Source: Denitrobaculum sp965225735 (GTDB taxonomy: Bacteria; Pseudomonadota; Alphaproteobacteria; Kiloniellales; Kiloniellaceae). From it: a DNA stretch of 64,000 nucleotides. The notes under the pieces were generated by a model. It was not told the origin of the DNA. It did not search any database and saw only the letters and a list, made by a program, of their open reading frames with translations. Within the stretch, counting starts at the first letter, position 1; each line of letters opens with the position of its first letter. The DNA lies in NCBI GenBank assembly GCA_965225735.1, contig CBDDBN010000026.1, positions 1 through 64,000 on the forward strand. Direction: 5' to 3'. The position numbers were made by a program, and so were the translations under genes. Positions 8,249 through 17,363 of the stretch are shown here, piece after piece.

Positions 8249-9181
8249 ATGCCCTTAACCCTTAAATCCCTGCGCTATTTTCACACTGCGGTGGAACTGG
8301 AAAGCATCACCCGCGCGGCAGAGAAGCTAAACGTCGTGCCTTCGGCCGTTTCAGCAGCCATCGATCAGGTCGAGGCGGATTTCGGCCTCACGCTCATTAC
8401 CCGTATGCCTTCAAAAGGCATTCGGCCGACGGCGACAGGCAGGCTGCTGCTCGTGAAGGTGCGCCACCTGTTAGAGGAATATGAAAACCTGATCACCGAA
8501 GGCAGCGACCTCCGCACCGCATTAACAGGCAGTTTGAAGATCGGTTACTACGCGCCGGTCGCGCCGGCCTTTTTGCCTGCAATCACTGCACCGCTAAGCG
8601 ACGGGAACCCTTCCGTCTCGCTGCAGTTCCACGAATGCGACAACGAAACCGCCCAGAGCGGTCTGCTGAACGGCGGTTACGACGTCATTCTCTTCGTTTC
8701 CGAGGACATTAAACCCGGCATTGCCTACGAAACCCTGATCGATGCACCGCCCTACGTACTGCTATCAAGAAGCCACAAGCTTTCGAAGAAACGGATGCTC
8801 ACCCCTTCGGACTTAAGGAACGAGGCCTTGGTCCTGCTGGACCGGCCTGTTGCCGCTGAGTACTACCGCGGCCTTTTCGAAGAAGCCGGCGTTACACCCC
8901 GCATTGCCGCGACCGGCACCACTCATGAGATGCTACGCAGTCTGGTCGGCGCGGGAATCGGTTGTGCAATTCTCAACATGCGCCCTTCCACAGATGTCAG
9001 CTACGCTGGAGAGAAGTTATGCTGCATCCCGCTCTCACCCGACTCCCGCTCGCTGCAGCTGGTCCTGGGCTACCTGCCCGGCAATCCGCGGCGGCTGGTG
9101 AAAGCCTTCATCGAGGAATGCCGGGGCTACTTCTCATCGTCAGCCGCGCAAAGCCTGATCGTAAGCCCCGACAAGGCGTGA
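8249..9181 (+). CDS. LysR-family transcriptional regulator
   Basis: A 310-residue LysR protein with HTH at about residues 4-62 (SITRAAEKLNVVPSAVSAAIDQVE) and a C-terminal effector-binding domain. The recognition helix has VPSAVSAAI instead of the common TQPAVSRQI, a mild departure. The ATG at 8249 is supported by GGGAG about 8 nt upstream; a TTG at 8225 would add 8 residues. It lies between the divergent desaturase-like gene and the downstream P450 gene, so it is the natural candidate regulator of both. Confidence 0.88.
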   Translation: MPLTLKSLRYFHTAVELESITRAAEKLNVVPSAVSAAIDQVEADFGLTLITRMPSKGIRPTATGRLLLVKVRHLLEEYENLITEGSDLRTALTGSLKIGYYAPVAPAFLPAITAPLSDGNPSVSLQFHECDNETAQSGLLNGGYDVILFVSEDIKPGIAYETLIDAPPYVLLSRSHKLSKKRMLTPSDLRNEALVLLDRPVAAEYYRGLFEEAGVTPRIAATGTTHEMLRSLVGAGIGCAILNMRPSTDVSYAGEKLCCIPLSPDSRSLQLVLGYLPGNPRRLVKAFIEECRGYFSSSAAQSLIVSPDKA

Positions 9182-9247
9182 AACTGGCTTGACTCGCTTA
9201 TTTAACATGTAAAGCATAAAAGCCCCGGAAACCGCAGGTGAAACGCG

Positions 9248-10417
9248 ATGTCCGACGCTCCCCTCTACGAGATCGATCTCGCGAACTTCTGGCAGGATCC
9301 CTATCCGGATCTCGCGGCCATGCGCGCCACCTCGCCCATCGCCTTTGTCCCGGAGTTAGGCGCAACCCTCTTCACCAAACGAGACGACATCGCGGTCTGC
9401 GAAAAGAACGTCGAGGTCTTTTCCTCGGATCAGCCCGGCGGACTGATGAATGTCCTGATGGGCCAGAATATGATGCGCAAGGACGGCGAAGCGCATATGG
9501 CCGAACGTAAGATCTTCTTTCCCGCGGTTTCGCCGAAAGCAGTCAATCAGGTCTGGACCGCACAGTTCCAGGCGCATGCGGAAAAAATCCTCGACGCTTT
9601 TGCGCCGGAAGGTCGCGCCGATCTCTTCTCGGCTTATGCGCTACCCTTGAGCGCGGAAGCGCTGAAGTCGCTGACCGGCCTGACCAACATGCGCTTCCAG
9701 GACATGGACGCCTGGAGCCAGGGCATGATCGACGGCATCGCAAACTACGCGGGCGACCCAGAGGTCGAGGCCCGTTGCCACGCGGCGACGGCCGGCATCG
9801 ATGCGGCCATCGACGACATGCTGCCGGTGGTGCGAGCGAAACCCAACCACAGTCTGCTATCGGTCATGCTGGAAGCCGGCATGCCGCTGGAAAACATCCG
9901 CGCCAATATCAAGCTGACCATATCCGGCGGTCAGAACGAACCGCGCGATGCGATCCTCGGCTGCATCTGGGCGCTCCTGACCCACCCGGATCAGATGGCG
10001 CTGGTCCGGGAAGGCAAAGCCTCATGGTCCCAGGTCTTCGCCGAATACTGCCGTTGGATCTCGCCCATCGGCATGTCGCCCCGCCGTGTTGCCAAAAGTC
10101 ATCGGTACGGTAGTGTGCGGTTCGATCCGGACGAGCGCATCTTCTTCATGTTCGGCTCGGCGAACCGCGACGAAGAGCACTTCGAGGCGCCCGAGCGTTT
10201 CAAGGTTCTGCGCGACAATCAGATGAGCATGCCCTTCGGCGCCGGCCCACACTTCTGCGCCGGGGCTGCTGCCTCGCGCAGTCTCGTCGCCGCTGTCGCC
10301 CTGCCGATGATTTTCGAGCGCCTGAAAAGCCTGAGCCTAGCCGAAGACCCGCCGGTACGCATCGGCGGCTGGGCCTTTCGCGGTCTCCTCAACCTGCCGG
10401 TGACCTGGCAGGCTTAG
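9248..10417 (+). CDS. Cytochrome P450
   Basis: A 389-residue soluble bacterial P450. The heme-ligand loop FGAGPHFCAGAAASR places the axial cysteine at 337. The K-helix ExxR is EYCR (near residue 268), and the meander region ERFKVLRDNQ is present. The I-helix reads SGGQNEPRDAI, so the usual A/G-G-x-D/E-T-T acid-alcohol pair is replaced by N-E-P; this could change oxygen activation or reflect a subfamily trait. There is no fused reductase and no ferredoxin gene next door, so redox partners must be encoded elsewhere. It starts 66 nt after the LysR gene. Lipid or terpenoid oxidation alongside the desaturase-like protein is a guess from context. Confidence 0.92.
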   Translation: MSDAPLYEIDLANFWQDPYPDLAAMRATSPIAFVPELGATLFTKRDDIAVCEKNVEVFSSDQPGGLMNVLMGQNMMRKDGEAHMAERKIFFPAVSPKAVNQVWTAQFQAHAEKILDAFAPEGRADLFSAYALPLSAEALKSLTGLTNMRFQDMDAWSQGMIDGIANYAGDPEVEARCHAATAGIDAAIDDMLPVVRAKPNHSLLSVMLEAGMPLENIRANIKLTISGGQNEPRDAILGCIWALLTHPDQMALVREGKASWSQVFAEYCRWISPIGMSPRRVAKSHRYGSVRFDPDERIFFMFGSANRDEEHFEAPERFKVLRDNQMSMPFGAGPHFCAGAAASRSLVAAVALPMIFERLKSLSLAEDPPVRIGGWAFRGLLNLPVTWQA

Positions 10418-10881
10418 GCGGTGAGTTCCAGAGTCATAAACTCGCTGTAAGGATCCAGCACATAGTCGCCGAAAGGTTCGCAGGTGACGAAGCCAAACCG
10501 CTCGTAAAGCCGGCGTGCCGCTGTAAAAGACTCCATAGACCCGGTCTCCAAGCTGAGTCGCCCATAGCCACGCCGCCGCGCTTCGCCCAGCAAATGCTCC
10601 ATGAGTTTCCGCGCCACCCCGCGCCCACGAGCCACTTCGGCAGTGTGCATGGACTTGACCTCACCATGCCCCACTCCGAGTTCCTTCACAGCCACGCAGC
10701 CCAGCAGTGTCTCACCGTCCCAAGCACTCCAGAAGGTGATATCAGGCGCCCGCAACGCCTCCAGATCGAGCGCATGCACGCTTTCCGGCGGCGACTGCGC
10801 CGCGGTGAAATCCAGATGAGCTTGGAGAAGGCTGGCGATAGCCGATCCAGTGAGATCATCTTCGCGAATGGAGAACTTCAT
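10414..10881 (-). CDS. GNAT-family N-acetyltransferase
   Basis: A 155-residue acetyltransferase. VKSMHTAEVARGRGVARKLMEHLL contains the acetyl-CoA loop (ARGRGVA), followed by GYGRLSLETGSMESFTAARRLYERFGFV, typical of the subgroup annotated as PhnO/ElaA-like or simply GNAT, where E-T-G-x-x-x-x-x-x-A-x-x-x-Y-x-x-x-G-F is conserved. It is convergent with the P450 gene and their 3' ends overlap by 4 nt. Substrate unknown. Confidence 0.88.
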   Translation of the reverse strand: MKFSIREDDLTGSAIASLLQAHLDFTAAQSPPESVHALDLEALRAPDITFWSAWDGETLLGCVAVKELGVGHGEVKSMHTAEVARGRGVARKLMEHLLGEARRRGYGRLSLETGSMESFTAARRLYERFGFVTCEPFGDYVLDPYSEFMTLELTA

Positions 10882-11125
10882 AGAGACAACGTCTCAAACC
10901 TTGAACACGAGTTGCCGTAATCCAATCGCAATCTCAACCCTGAATCAACGGTGAAATGCAGCGTGATTTCAGATGGGTAGCTCTCTTCATTGTGTGCTCA
11001 CTCATTGGGCACGTACTGCAGGAACTTGCGCCAATTCAGCTGCGCAGAGATCGGAAAAACGCGCCACGTGATTGATTGCGCAGCGCGTTCTCCTTAAGAG
11101 CCTGTTCTGACCGAGAGTGCGGAGC

Positions 11126-12178
11126 TCAGTGAGTTCGCCTCCGACGTACAAACGCAAGGCCTACCAACCCAAACCCGAACATGGCCCAAGTCATAGGTTC
11201 GGGTACAGCAACCGGTGTAGGGCCGTCCTCTACCAACGCCTCAAAGGCCGGCCCGTAGTTGTAAACGCCATCGCGCTTTTCCAGTTCGTCGCTAAGTGAG
11301 ACGATTTCGAACCCAGGCCCAACTTCGAGGCCGCCAAAGACCGCTTCACCTTCGATCATGACGCCATCTTCGGGAGACCCAGCCTCGAGAAAAAACAAGT
11401 TCATGAGAGCAAACATCTCATCGATTTCGAAAACGAACTCCACAGTCAGTAGTTCAGAGAACGCCCCACTCTGCGTGAAGATGTGCGCATCAGTCTTCTC
11501 GCAAAAAACCGTGTTGTCTATGTCGGGTCCACAGTCATCGCCTCCAAAGTCTGTAACGAAGGCTCCATCGACAAATCTGCGACCAGAAAATTGATTCAAG
11601 CTATTCGGCCCTAAGTCCGGAGCGCTTATTGGCGTATACACGCTGAATCCGTAAGTAAATCCTGGGAAAAATCCAAAGTGCGCACCTGCAGAGGTAGGAT
11701 CAACGCCGTCCGGAACTTGCACGCGACCCGATACCTGCAATGAAGTTTTGACGGTGACCAAGCCTGTTTCACCTGTCGTCGATCGAACTGTGAACACATC
11801 CTTGGAACCCAAGAGGGATCGCGTTGAGAGCCTCTCCACATTGTCTGGAACCACAGCACTGGTCGCTTTACCGCTGTAAACACCAAACTGCGAAGCACCG
11901 TCCGCACTTCCCAGTTCTGTTGAGCCCGATGCAGATACTGGCTCCCCCGTCGAGAAATCACTACCTATGGGGATCGTAACTTCTCGATCACCGAGAAAGA
12001 TATCGGGACGCTGACCAAGGACCTCGCCTTCGACTTCAAAAGCTTCATGTTCTAAGTTTACGAACACATCCGTGACGAAAACGTCGAATGGTCCTGCTTC
12101 GGCCTGCTTGGCCCCAATGGCAAAAACACCCAGTCCCAATACAAAACCGAGCGCTCGCATCCTGCTGTCAAACTTCAC
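11126..12178 (-). CDS. PEP-CTERM sorting-signal protein, secreted
   Basis: A 350-residue exported protein. An N-terminal signal peptide (hydrophobic LGFVLGLGVFAIG then AEA) and a C-terminal PEP-CTERM tail are clear: VPEPMTWAMFGFGLVGLAFV followed by basic RRRR. The middle is acidic, Gly/Ser/Thr-rich and contains a Cys pair (DDCGPDIDNTVFCE). Such proteins are recognised by an exosortase and delivered to the surface or matrix, usually with exopolysaccharide production. No exosortase is encoded in this window. The start is a GTG at 12178 with GGGG upstream; an ATG six codons later is possible. Function of the core is unrecognised. Confidence 0.85.
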   Translation of the reverse strand: MKFDSRMRALGFVLGLGVFAIGAKQAEAGPFDVFVTDVFVNLEHEAFEVEGEVLGQRPDIFLGDREVTIPIGSDFSTGEPVSASGSTELGSADGASQFGVYSGKATSAVVPDNVERLSTRSLLGSKDVFTVRSTTGETGLVTVKTSLQVSGRVQVPDGVDPTSAGAHFGFFPGFTYGFSVYTPISAPDLGPNSLNQFSGRRFVDGAFVTDFGGDDCGPDIDNTVFCEKTDAHIFTQSGAFSELLTVEFVFEIDEMFALMNLFFLEAGSPEDGVMIEGEAVFGGLEVGPGFEIVSLSDELEKRDGVYNYGPAFEALVEDGPTPVAVPEPMTWAMFGFGLVGLAFVRRRRTH

Positions 12179-12586
12179 GATAATTCCCCGGAGAGTTAAT
12201 GATGAACAGAAGTTCGCTTAGACTTCTACCCCAGGCTGAAGCAATATCCGGACCAACACCAAAATCGGCAACATCAACAGAGCTTTATCAACTAATGTAA
12301 GCACAAATACAATTTATGTTTGTAAATTTTTTCGACAACACCAACCGATACCCCTTAGATTGTCAATCTCACCAAAAACTGAATTTTCTTTTTAAAAATC
12401 AGACCTCTATAGATATCTCACTATTGGATTTCGAAGATTTTGGAGTGTAAAATTCACCAACAAAGCTCCAAGAGCCGCGGCTGGGCTAAGAATCATAGGA
12501 CTTAATCGCAAAATCCCAGCAATCCACTGTCGGATGCAATCAATCCATTGGCTCTTGTTCGCTCGCCTGGTTGATCCAAAACGTGA
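12179..12586. other. AT-rich intergenic region
   Basis: About 408 nt between the start of the PEP-CTERM gene and the 3' end of the DUF1989-GcvT gene, both on the minus strand. It is clearly more AT-rich than its surroundings (12290-12440). It has short imperfect inverted repeats, for example TTGGAG/CTCCAA near 12440-12475, but no clear gene, RNA or T-tailed hairpin. It probably holds the PEP-CTERM promoter. Confidence 0.4.
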
Positions 12587-14965
12587 CTACGCCAGCTCGT
12601 AATTGCCCTTCACCCGCTCCTTAGTCGGATCGAAGTGCGGGAAGCGCACGACCCGCGCGGGAATGCGCTTCTGGAGCCCGTCGAGTTGCCCAACCTCCAC
12701 CTCCGTACCGATCTCGCTGTGCACCACATCCATGCGGCAGAGCGCTATCACCTTGCCTAGGATCGGGGAGCGCACGGCGGAGGTGATCTCGCCAACCTGT
12801 GCCCGTCCGATACGGACGCTATCGCCGAGGCCCGGCACGAGATTACCTTCCAATTCCAAGCCGACCAGCTTCTTCACCGGATGTTCCTTGCGCTCGGCGA
12901 TGGCATCACGACCGATGAAATCGTCGTTCTTGGATTTCAGCGGGACCGTAAAGCCGATCCCGGCCTCGAAGGGATTCGTTTGATCCGAGAATTCATAGCC
13001 AGCAAAGATTAGGCCTGCCTCGATTCGCACCATGTTCAGTGCCTCCAGACCGAAGGGCGAGAGGCCGTGCGGTTCGCCCGCCTGCCAGACCGCGTCGAAA
13101 ACCTCTTCGGCATCCTTGGGATGGCAGAAAACCTCGTAGCCCAGTTCGCCGGTGTAACCGGTGCGCGAGACCACCACCGGTTTGCCGTGAAAGTCCTTTA
13201 GCCGACCGATGGTAAAGCGGAACCAGGGAAGCTCCTCCAGCGTCGGCTGGGTCGGCGGCGTCCAGATAATCTCCTTCAGAATCTCCCGGCTCTTCGGCCC
13301 CTGTACCGCGATGTTGTGCAATTGATCGGTGGAAGACTTCACCCAGACGTCCAGGCCATGTTTCTCCGCCTGCTCGCGCAGCCAGATGCCGGAGGTCTCG
13401 CAGCCGCCGATCCAGCGGAAGTTATTCTCGCCCAGCCGGAAGACAGTGCCGTCGTCGATCATACCGCCATGTTCGTAGCAGACGGCGGTGTAGACCACCT
13501 GCCCCACAGCCAGCTTCTTCATGTTGCGGGTCATACAGAGCTGCATCAGCTTCTCGGCATCCGGCCCCAGTACCTCGAACTTGCGCAAGGGGCTGAGATC
13601 CATCACCACCGCCTTTTCCCGGCAGGCCCAATATTCGCTCAGCGCGCCGCGGCCGGTGAAGTCGTTGGCCAGCCAGTAGCCGTTGTACTCGGTGAAGTTC
13701 CGCGTGTGCTTGGCAAAGCTGTCATGGAAGCCGGTCTTCTTGGTCATCTGCAGGTCGGCATCGGCGGTCATACGAAATCCTATCGATCGCTGAAAGTCTT
13801 CCTTGGCGTCATAGACGCGGGTCTGAATGTCGGTCGGGTTCCAGCCGTTCGCCGGATCCACGTCGCAGGGACAGGCGGTCGAAACGCACAGCAGGTCGGT
13901 CAGGGCCCTCAGCAAGACGTAGTCGCCCGGTCGCGACCAGGGATCGTCCATGCCGATGGCGTTGGCATCGTCGAGCAGCGTATTGAAGAAAAAGTTGATC
14001 GCGGGCCAGCCGCCGCGTGCCGGCACATCATAGGATGCCAGCGCCTTGTTCATATTCTCCGAGCAATTGACGTGTCCGGGATAGCCCAGATCCTCGTAGT
14101 AGCGCGCGGTGCAGGCCAGCCCGAAGGTATCGTGCCGGCCGCAGGTATCCTGGACGGCCTCCACCAGCGGCACCTGATCCTGAGTGTAGTATTTGGAATA
14201 GAGTCCCGGCGCCGGATAGAGCGAACCCATCAGGCTGCGTGTGGTGGTGGGATCAATGTCGGCCACCCTGCCCTTGTCCAACGCGCGCAGGTCGAAGGCC
14301 TGGAAGTCCGAACACTCCCGGCCCTGCACATCCAGAATCTGGATGTATTGCCCGGCCTTCACCTCGAAAGCATGGGCCTGGCCCGGCTGAATATTGACGT
14401 CGGACAGGGGATCGGCCAGTGGATCCGGCGCGCTGCGCGGGCGCTTTAGAAACTTCGGGTCGGCGCGTTTGATATAGAGGATGATCTCGGTCGGCGGAGA
14501 CTGCGCATCGACCTTCATGTCGCCGCCGGGTGCCCCGATCAACAGCAGGCCGTCCTTGCTAGCGATGAAGCTCTCTCTGTCGCCTGCGCGGGACTCTTGT
14601 TCGAACAACCAAACCGCCTGAGCGGTCGCCAGGTCGAAGCCGCCATCTGCGAGGGCCTTTCGGACGCGTCGTGCCGAGACCTCTGCGCTGCCGAGAATAG
14701 CCATCAGACCCAACGGCGCACGGGCGCTCTTCGCCCCCAGCATCCCGGCATCGCTGCGCCCGTTCTTGTCAAAGAAAACCACTTCGCAGGGCTGCAGGCC
14801 TTCCCGGTCGACCAGGGTGATCTCGTCTCCCGCCTCAAGCGGCACCGCGCGGGAACCGCCGCCGGGAACGGGATGGCGCTCGAAACCGGGCGGCAAGACC
14901 GGCAGGCCCGGCACAAGAACCGCACCGCGTGTTGCGGGTACTTCGAGGCTTGGCATGATCGACAT
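12587..14965 (-). CDS. DUF1989 / GcvT aminomethyltransferase fusion protein
   Basis: A 792-residue multidomain protein. The C-terminal ~370 residues are a GcvT/DMGDH-type folate-dependent aminomethyltransferase: GRGALSEYWACREKAVVMDLSPL, then IAVQGPKSREIL, SRTGYTGELGYEV and GLEALNMVRIEAGL. Residues about 200-400 are a DUF1989 (urea-carboxylase-associated) domain with CPCDVDP. The first ~180 residues look like a second, degenerate DUF1989 module, since EAGDEITLVDREGLQ..C parallels KAGQYIQILDVQGRE..C. I chose ATG at 14965; an upstream TTG would run into the divergent LysR promoter. It probably removes a C1 unit from an amine onto tetrahydrofolate in the cytosol; the substrate is unknown. Regulation by the LysR gene starting at 15070 is likely. 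Confidence 0.85.
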   Translation of the reverse strand: MSIMPSLEVPATRGAVLVPGLPVLPPGFERHPVPGGGSRAVPLEAGDEITLVDREGLQPCEVVFFDKNGRSDAGMLGAKSARAPLGLMAILGSAEVSARRVRKALADGGFDLATAQAVWLFEQESRAGDRESFIASKDGLLLIGAPGGDMKVDAQSPPTEIILYIKRADPKFLKRPRSAPDPLADPLSDVNIQPGQAHAFEVKAGQYIQILDVQGRECSDFQAFDLRALDKGRVADIDPTTTRSLMGSLYPAPGLYSKYYTQDQVPLVEAVQDTCGRHDTFGLACTARYYEDLGYPGHVNCSENMNKALASYDVPARGGWPAINFFFNTLLDDANAIGMDDPWSRPGDYVLLRALTDLLCVSTACPCDVDPANGWNPTDIQTRVYDAKEDFQRSIGFRMTADADLQMTKKTGFHDSFAKHTRNFTEYNGYWLANDFTGRGALSEYWACREKAVVMDLSPLRKFEVLGPDAEKLMQLCMTRNMKKLAVGQVVYTAVCYEHGGMIDDGTVFRLGENNFRWIGGCETSGIWLREQAEKHGLDVWVKSSTDQLHNIAVQGPKSREILKEIIWTPPTQPTLEELPWFRFTIGRLKDFHGKPVVVSRTGYTGELGYEVFCHPKDAEEVFDAVWQAGEPHGLSPFGLEALNMVRIEAGLIFAGYEFSDQTNPFEAGIGFTVPLKSKNDDFIGRDAIAERKEHPVKKLVGLELEGNLVPGLGDSVRIGRAQVGEITSAVRSPILGKVIALCRMDVVHSEIGTEVEVGQLDGLQKRIPARVVRFPHFDPTKERVKGNYELA

Positions 14966-15069
14966 GGCAAGGGAATCCCGAGCTGGAAATGGCACTATCC
15001 CTGCAATTGAAGCTTGACGCCGCGCGCCTGTGAAGAAAAATTGCCTGAGGCTTAGGGCCAAGAATTGTT

Positions 15070-15960
15070 ATGCGAAACAGCCACCGAGACCTACCGCCAC
15101 TGGACTATCTGATCGCCTTCGAGACGGCGGCGATGCTGGGCGGTTTCACTGCGGCGGCCGAGTCCCTGAACGTCAGCCAGGCGGCCGTGAGCCGCAAAAT
15201 CCGACTGCTGGAAGAGAACCTGGGTCAGGAGCTCTTCATCCGCGGCCATCGCTCCGTGACCTTGACGGCGGAGGGAAAGGCCTACCGAAAGATCGTGTCC
15301 CGGGTTCTGGACCAGATCGCAGAGGCCTCGCGCGAACTCCGGCAACGCGGCGGCCAGGCAAGGGTCACCATCGCCGCCACCAACTCCATCTCGAGCCTCT
15401 GGCTCATGCCGCGTATTCAGGACTTTCGGGAGTCTTATCCAGAGATCGAGATCCGACTGATCTCCTCGGACGACGACGAGGCCTGCCTCTCCGGCGATGT
15501 CGATCTCGCGATCCTGCGCGGCGAAGGCGAGTGGGAGGGCTTCGTGAGCGAACGCCTGCTGGACGAAGAGGTCTATCCGGTGTGCAGCCCCGCCAACGGC
15601 GTGACCATAACCCAGCCGGAAGACCTGGCAGGCCAGACTCTGATCGACGTTGCGAGCCACCACGAGGAATGGCTGGACTGGCGCAGTTGGTTTGCCGCTA
15701 TCGGCGCGACGCTGCCTCAGGACGTGAAATATCTGCGTGTCAACACCTATCCCCTCGCGATCCAGGCGGCCTGCGACGGACTCGGCATAGCCCTGGGCTG
15801 GCGGCATCTGGTTGACGGACAGCTCAAGCAGGGAAAGCTGCGGCGGCTTCTCGATCGCTCAGTGCGTACGGCGTCCGGTTACTACCTGCTGACGCCGCAG
15901 AACAGACCGGGCAGTGCCGGCCGTGACAGCTTCGCTCACTGGCTCGCGTCTCGAGCGTAA
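15070..15960 (+). CDS. LysR-family regulator, GcvA-like
   Basis: A 296-residue LysR protein with an N-terminal extension MRNSHRDLPPLDYLIAFE and HTH FTAAAESLNVSQAAVSRKIRLLE, the GcvA/AmpR-like subgroup. The effector domain follows (ITIAATNSISSLWLMPR type). It is divergent from the DUF1989-GcvT gene with about 104 nt between starts and is followed after 123 nt by the UPF0261 operon on its own strand. A GcvA-like regulator beside a GcvT-like enzyme fits control by a glycine-like or methylamine-like compound, but that is inference. Confidence 0.88.
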   Translation: MRNSHRDLPPLDYLIAFETAAMLGGFTAAAESLNVSQAAVSRKIRLLEENLGQELFIRGHRSVTLTAEGKAYRKIVSRVLDQIAEASRELRQRGGQARVTIAATNSISSLWLMPRIQDFRESYPEIEIRLISSDDDEACLSGDVDLAILRGEGEWEGFVSERLLDEEVYPVCSPANGVTITQPEDLAGQTLIDVASHHEEWLDWRSWFAAIGATLPQDVKYLRVNTYPLAIQAACDGLGIALGWRHLVDGQLKQGKLRRLLDRSVRTASGYYLLTPQNRPGSAGRDSFAHWLASRA

Positions 15961-16083
15961 TGGGATCGCCCACGCTGTCGCCACTTCCAACCTTGACCTT
16001 CCGTAGCGCGACGGGGATTCTCGACGCGCAGGAAACTTGGTTGCTTTCCGCAAGCCAAGCTCTTGCGTCATGGAGAGAATTCT

Positions 16084-17340
16084 GTGCCTGACAATCCGAC
16101 CATTCTGGTGATCGGCACTGCCGACACGAAGGCCGAAGAACTGCTCTATCTAGCGGAACGCATCGAAGCGACGGGCGCAGCGGCGCATATTATGGATGTC
16201 GGCATTCTAGGCGCCCCCTCTTTGGAAGCGCAGCTCACGCGGGAAGCGGTGGCAGAGGCAACCGGCTCCAGCATCGAAGATATCATCTCACGCAACGACA
16301 AGAGACAGGCCATCGCCACAATGGCCGAAGGTGCCGGCAAGCTCGCAAGGGAAGGCTGTGACGCAGATAAGTTCCAGGGCATCCTGGCCCTTGGCGGCGT
16401 CACCGGAACTGACATCGCACTCGAGGTCTGCCGCGCTCTCCCTCTTGGCGTCCCAAAGTACCTCGTTTCGAGCATCGCCTTTTCGCCTCTGATCCCGGCC
16501 GATCGGCTCGCGGCGGACATCCAGATGATCCTCTGGGCCGGCGGCCTTCAAGGCTTGAACGGGATGAGCAAATCGGTTCTGAGCCAGGCCGCCGGTGCCG
16601 TGGTGGGGGCGGCCCGCGCCGTCGAACCACCGGCCAGCGAACGGCCATTGGTGGGCATAACCAGCCTGGGAAAATCGCAACTGAACTACATGACGCACCT
16701 GAAACCGGCACTGGAGAAGCGCGGCTACGACGTGGCCGCCTTCCACAGCAGCGGCATGGGTGGCCAGGCCTTCGAAGCGCTCGCTTCAGAAGGCGCCTTC
16801 GCGGCGGTCATGGACTTCTGCCTGCAAGAAGTGAGCAACGAACTGAACGGCTCTATGGCAAGCGCGGGCACGGACCGTCTGGAGAGCTGCAGTCGGGCGG
16901 GCATTCCTCAGATCGTCGCGCCGGGAGCGATCAATTTGATCGATCTGGCGGCTTCGACGCCCCTGCCTGAAGGCGACAAGGATCGGGAGGTCCAGGCACA
17001 AAATCGCCTGGTCAAATCGCTCGCTGTCACTTCCGAGGAACGGCAACAAACGGCGCGAACGATCTTCGAAAAGCTGCAGGCTGCAAAAGCCCCCGCGCAT
17101 ATTCTGCTGCCGACGGCAGGCATCGAGGAACAGGATCGCGCCGGCGAAGCCCTCTACGATCCACTCGGGCATGCAGCTTTCGTGGAAGAGCTGCAGCAGA
17201 TCGTCGAACCGCCGGTCGAGCTGACGCTTCTTGACTGCCACATCAACGATCGCGTTTTCGCCACCGAGGCCCTCAAGCTCTTCGACCGCTGGGTCGAAGA
17301 AGGCATCATCGTCTCGGGGCAGGAGTCACCCGCGACCTGA
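16084..17340 (+). CDS. Tm-1-like ATP-binding / UPF0261 family protein
   Basis: A 418-residue cytosolic protein of the UPF0261 (Tm-1-like) family. The N-terminal half opens with ILVIGTADTKAEEL and contains ALGGVTGTDIALEVCRALPLGVPKYLVSS, the ATP-binding region of the family. The C-terminal half has VGITSLGKSQLNYM and FHSSGMGGQAFEALA, and LLPTAGIEEQDRAGEALYDP near the end. The plant homologue Tm-1 is an antiviral protein; bacterial members are uncharacterised or linked to small-molecule catabolism. I prefer GTG at 16084 because GGAGAG lies 6 nt upstream; a TTG at 16063 would add seven residues. It is first in an operon with a decarboxylase 23 nt downstream. Confidence 0.85.
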   Translation: MPDNPTILVIGTADTKAEELLYLAERIEATGAAAHIMDVGILGAPSLEAQLTREAVAEATGSSIEDIISRNDKRQAIATMAEGAGKLAREGCDADKFQGILALGGVTGTDIALEVCRALPLGVPKYLVSSIAFSPLIPADRLAADIQMILWAGGLQGLNGMSKSVLSQAAGAVVGAARAVEPPASERPLVGITSLGKSQLNYMTHLKPALEKRGYDVAAFHSSGMGGQAFEALASEGAFAAVMDFCLQEVSNELNGSMASAGTDRLESCSRAGIPQIVAPGAINLIDLAASTPLPEGDKDREVQAQNRLVKSLAVTSEERQQTARTIFEKLQAAKAPAHILLPTAGIEEQDRAGEALYDPLGHAAFVEELQQIVEPPVELTLLDCHINDRVFATEALKLFDRWVEEGIIVSGQESPAT

Positions 17341-17363
17341 CAAGCAACAGCTGGAGTTACAGA

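Noticed and set aside
13316..14449. Long open frame opposite the DUF1989-GcvT gene
   Set aside because: It is a high-GC antisense shadow of a clearly conserved protein and has no recognisable domain.
12587..15061. TTG start at 15061 for the DUF1989-GcvT gene
   Set aside because: It would leave only 8 nt to the divergent LysR start and no room for either promoter; the added residues look non-family.
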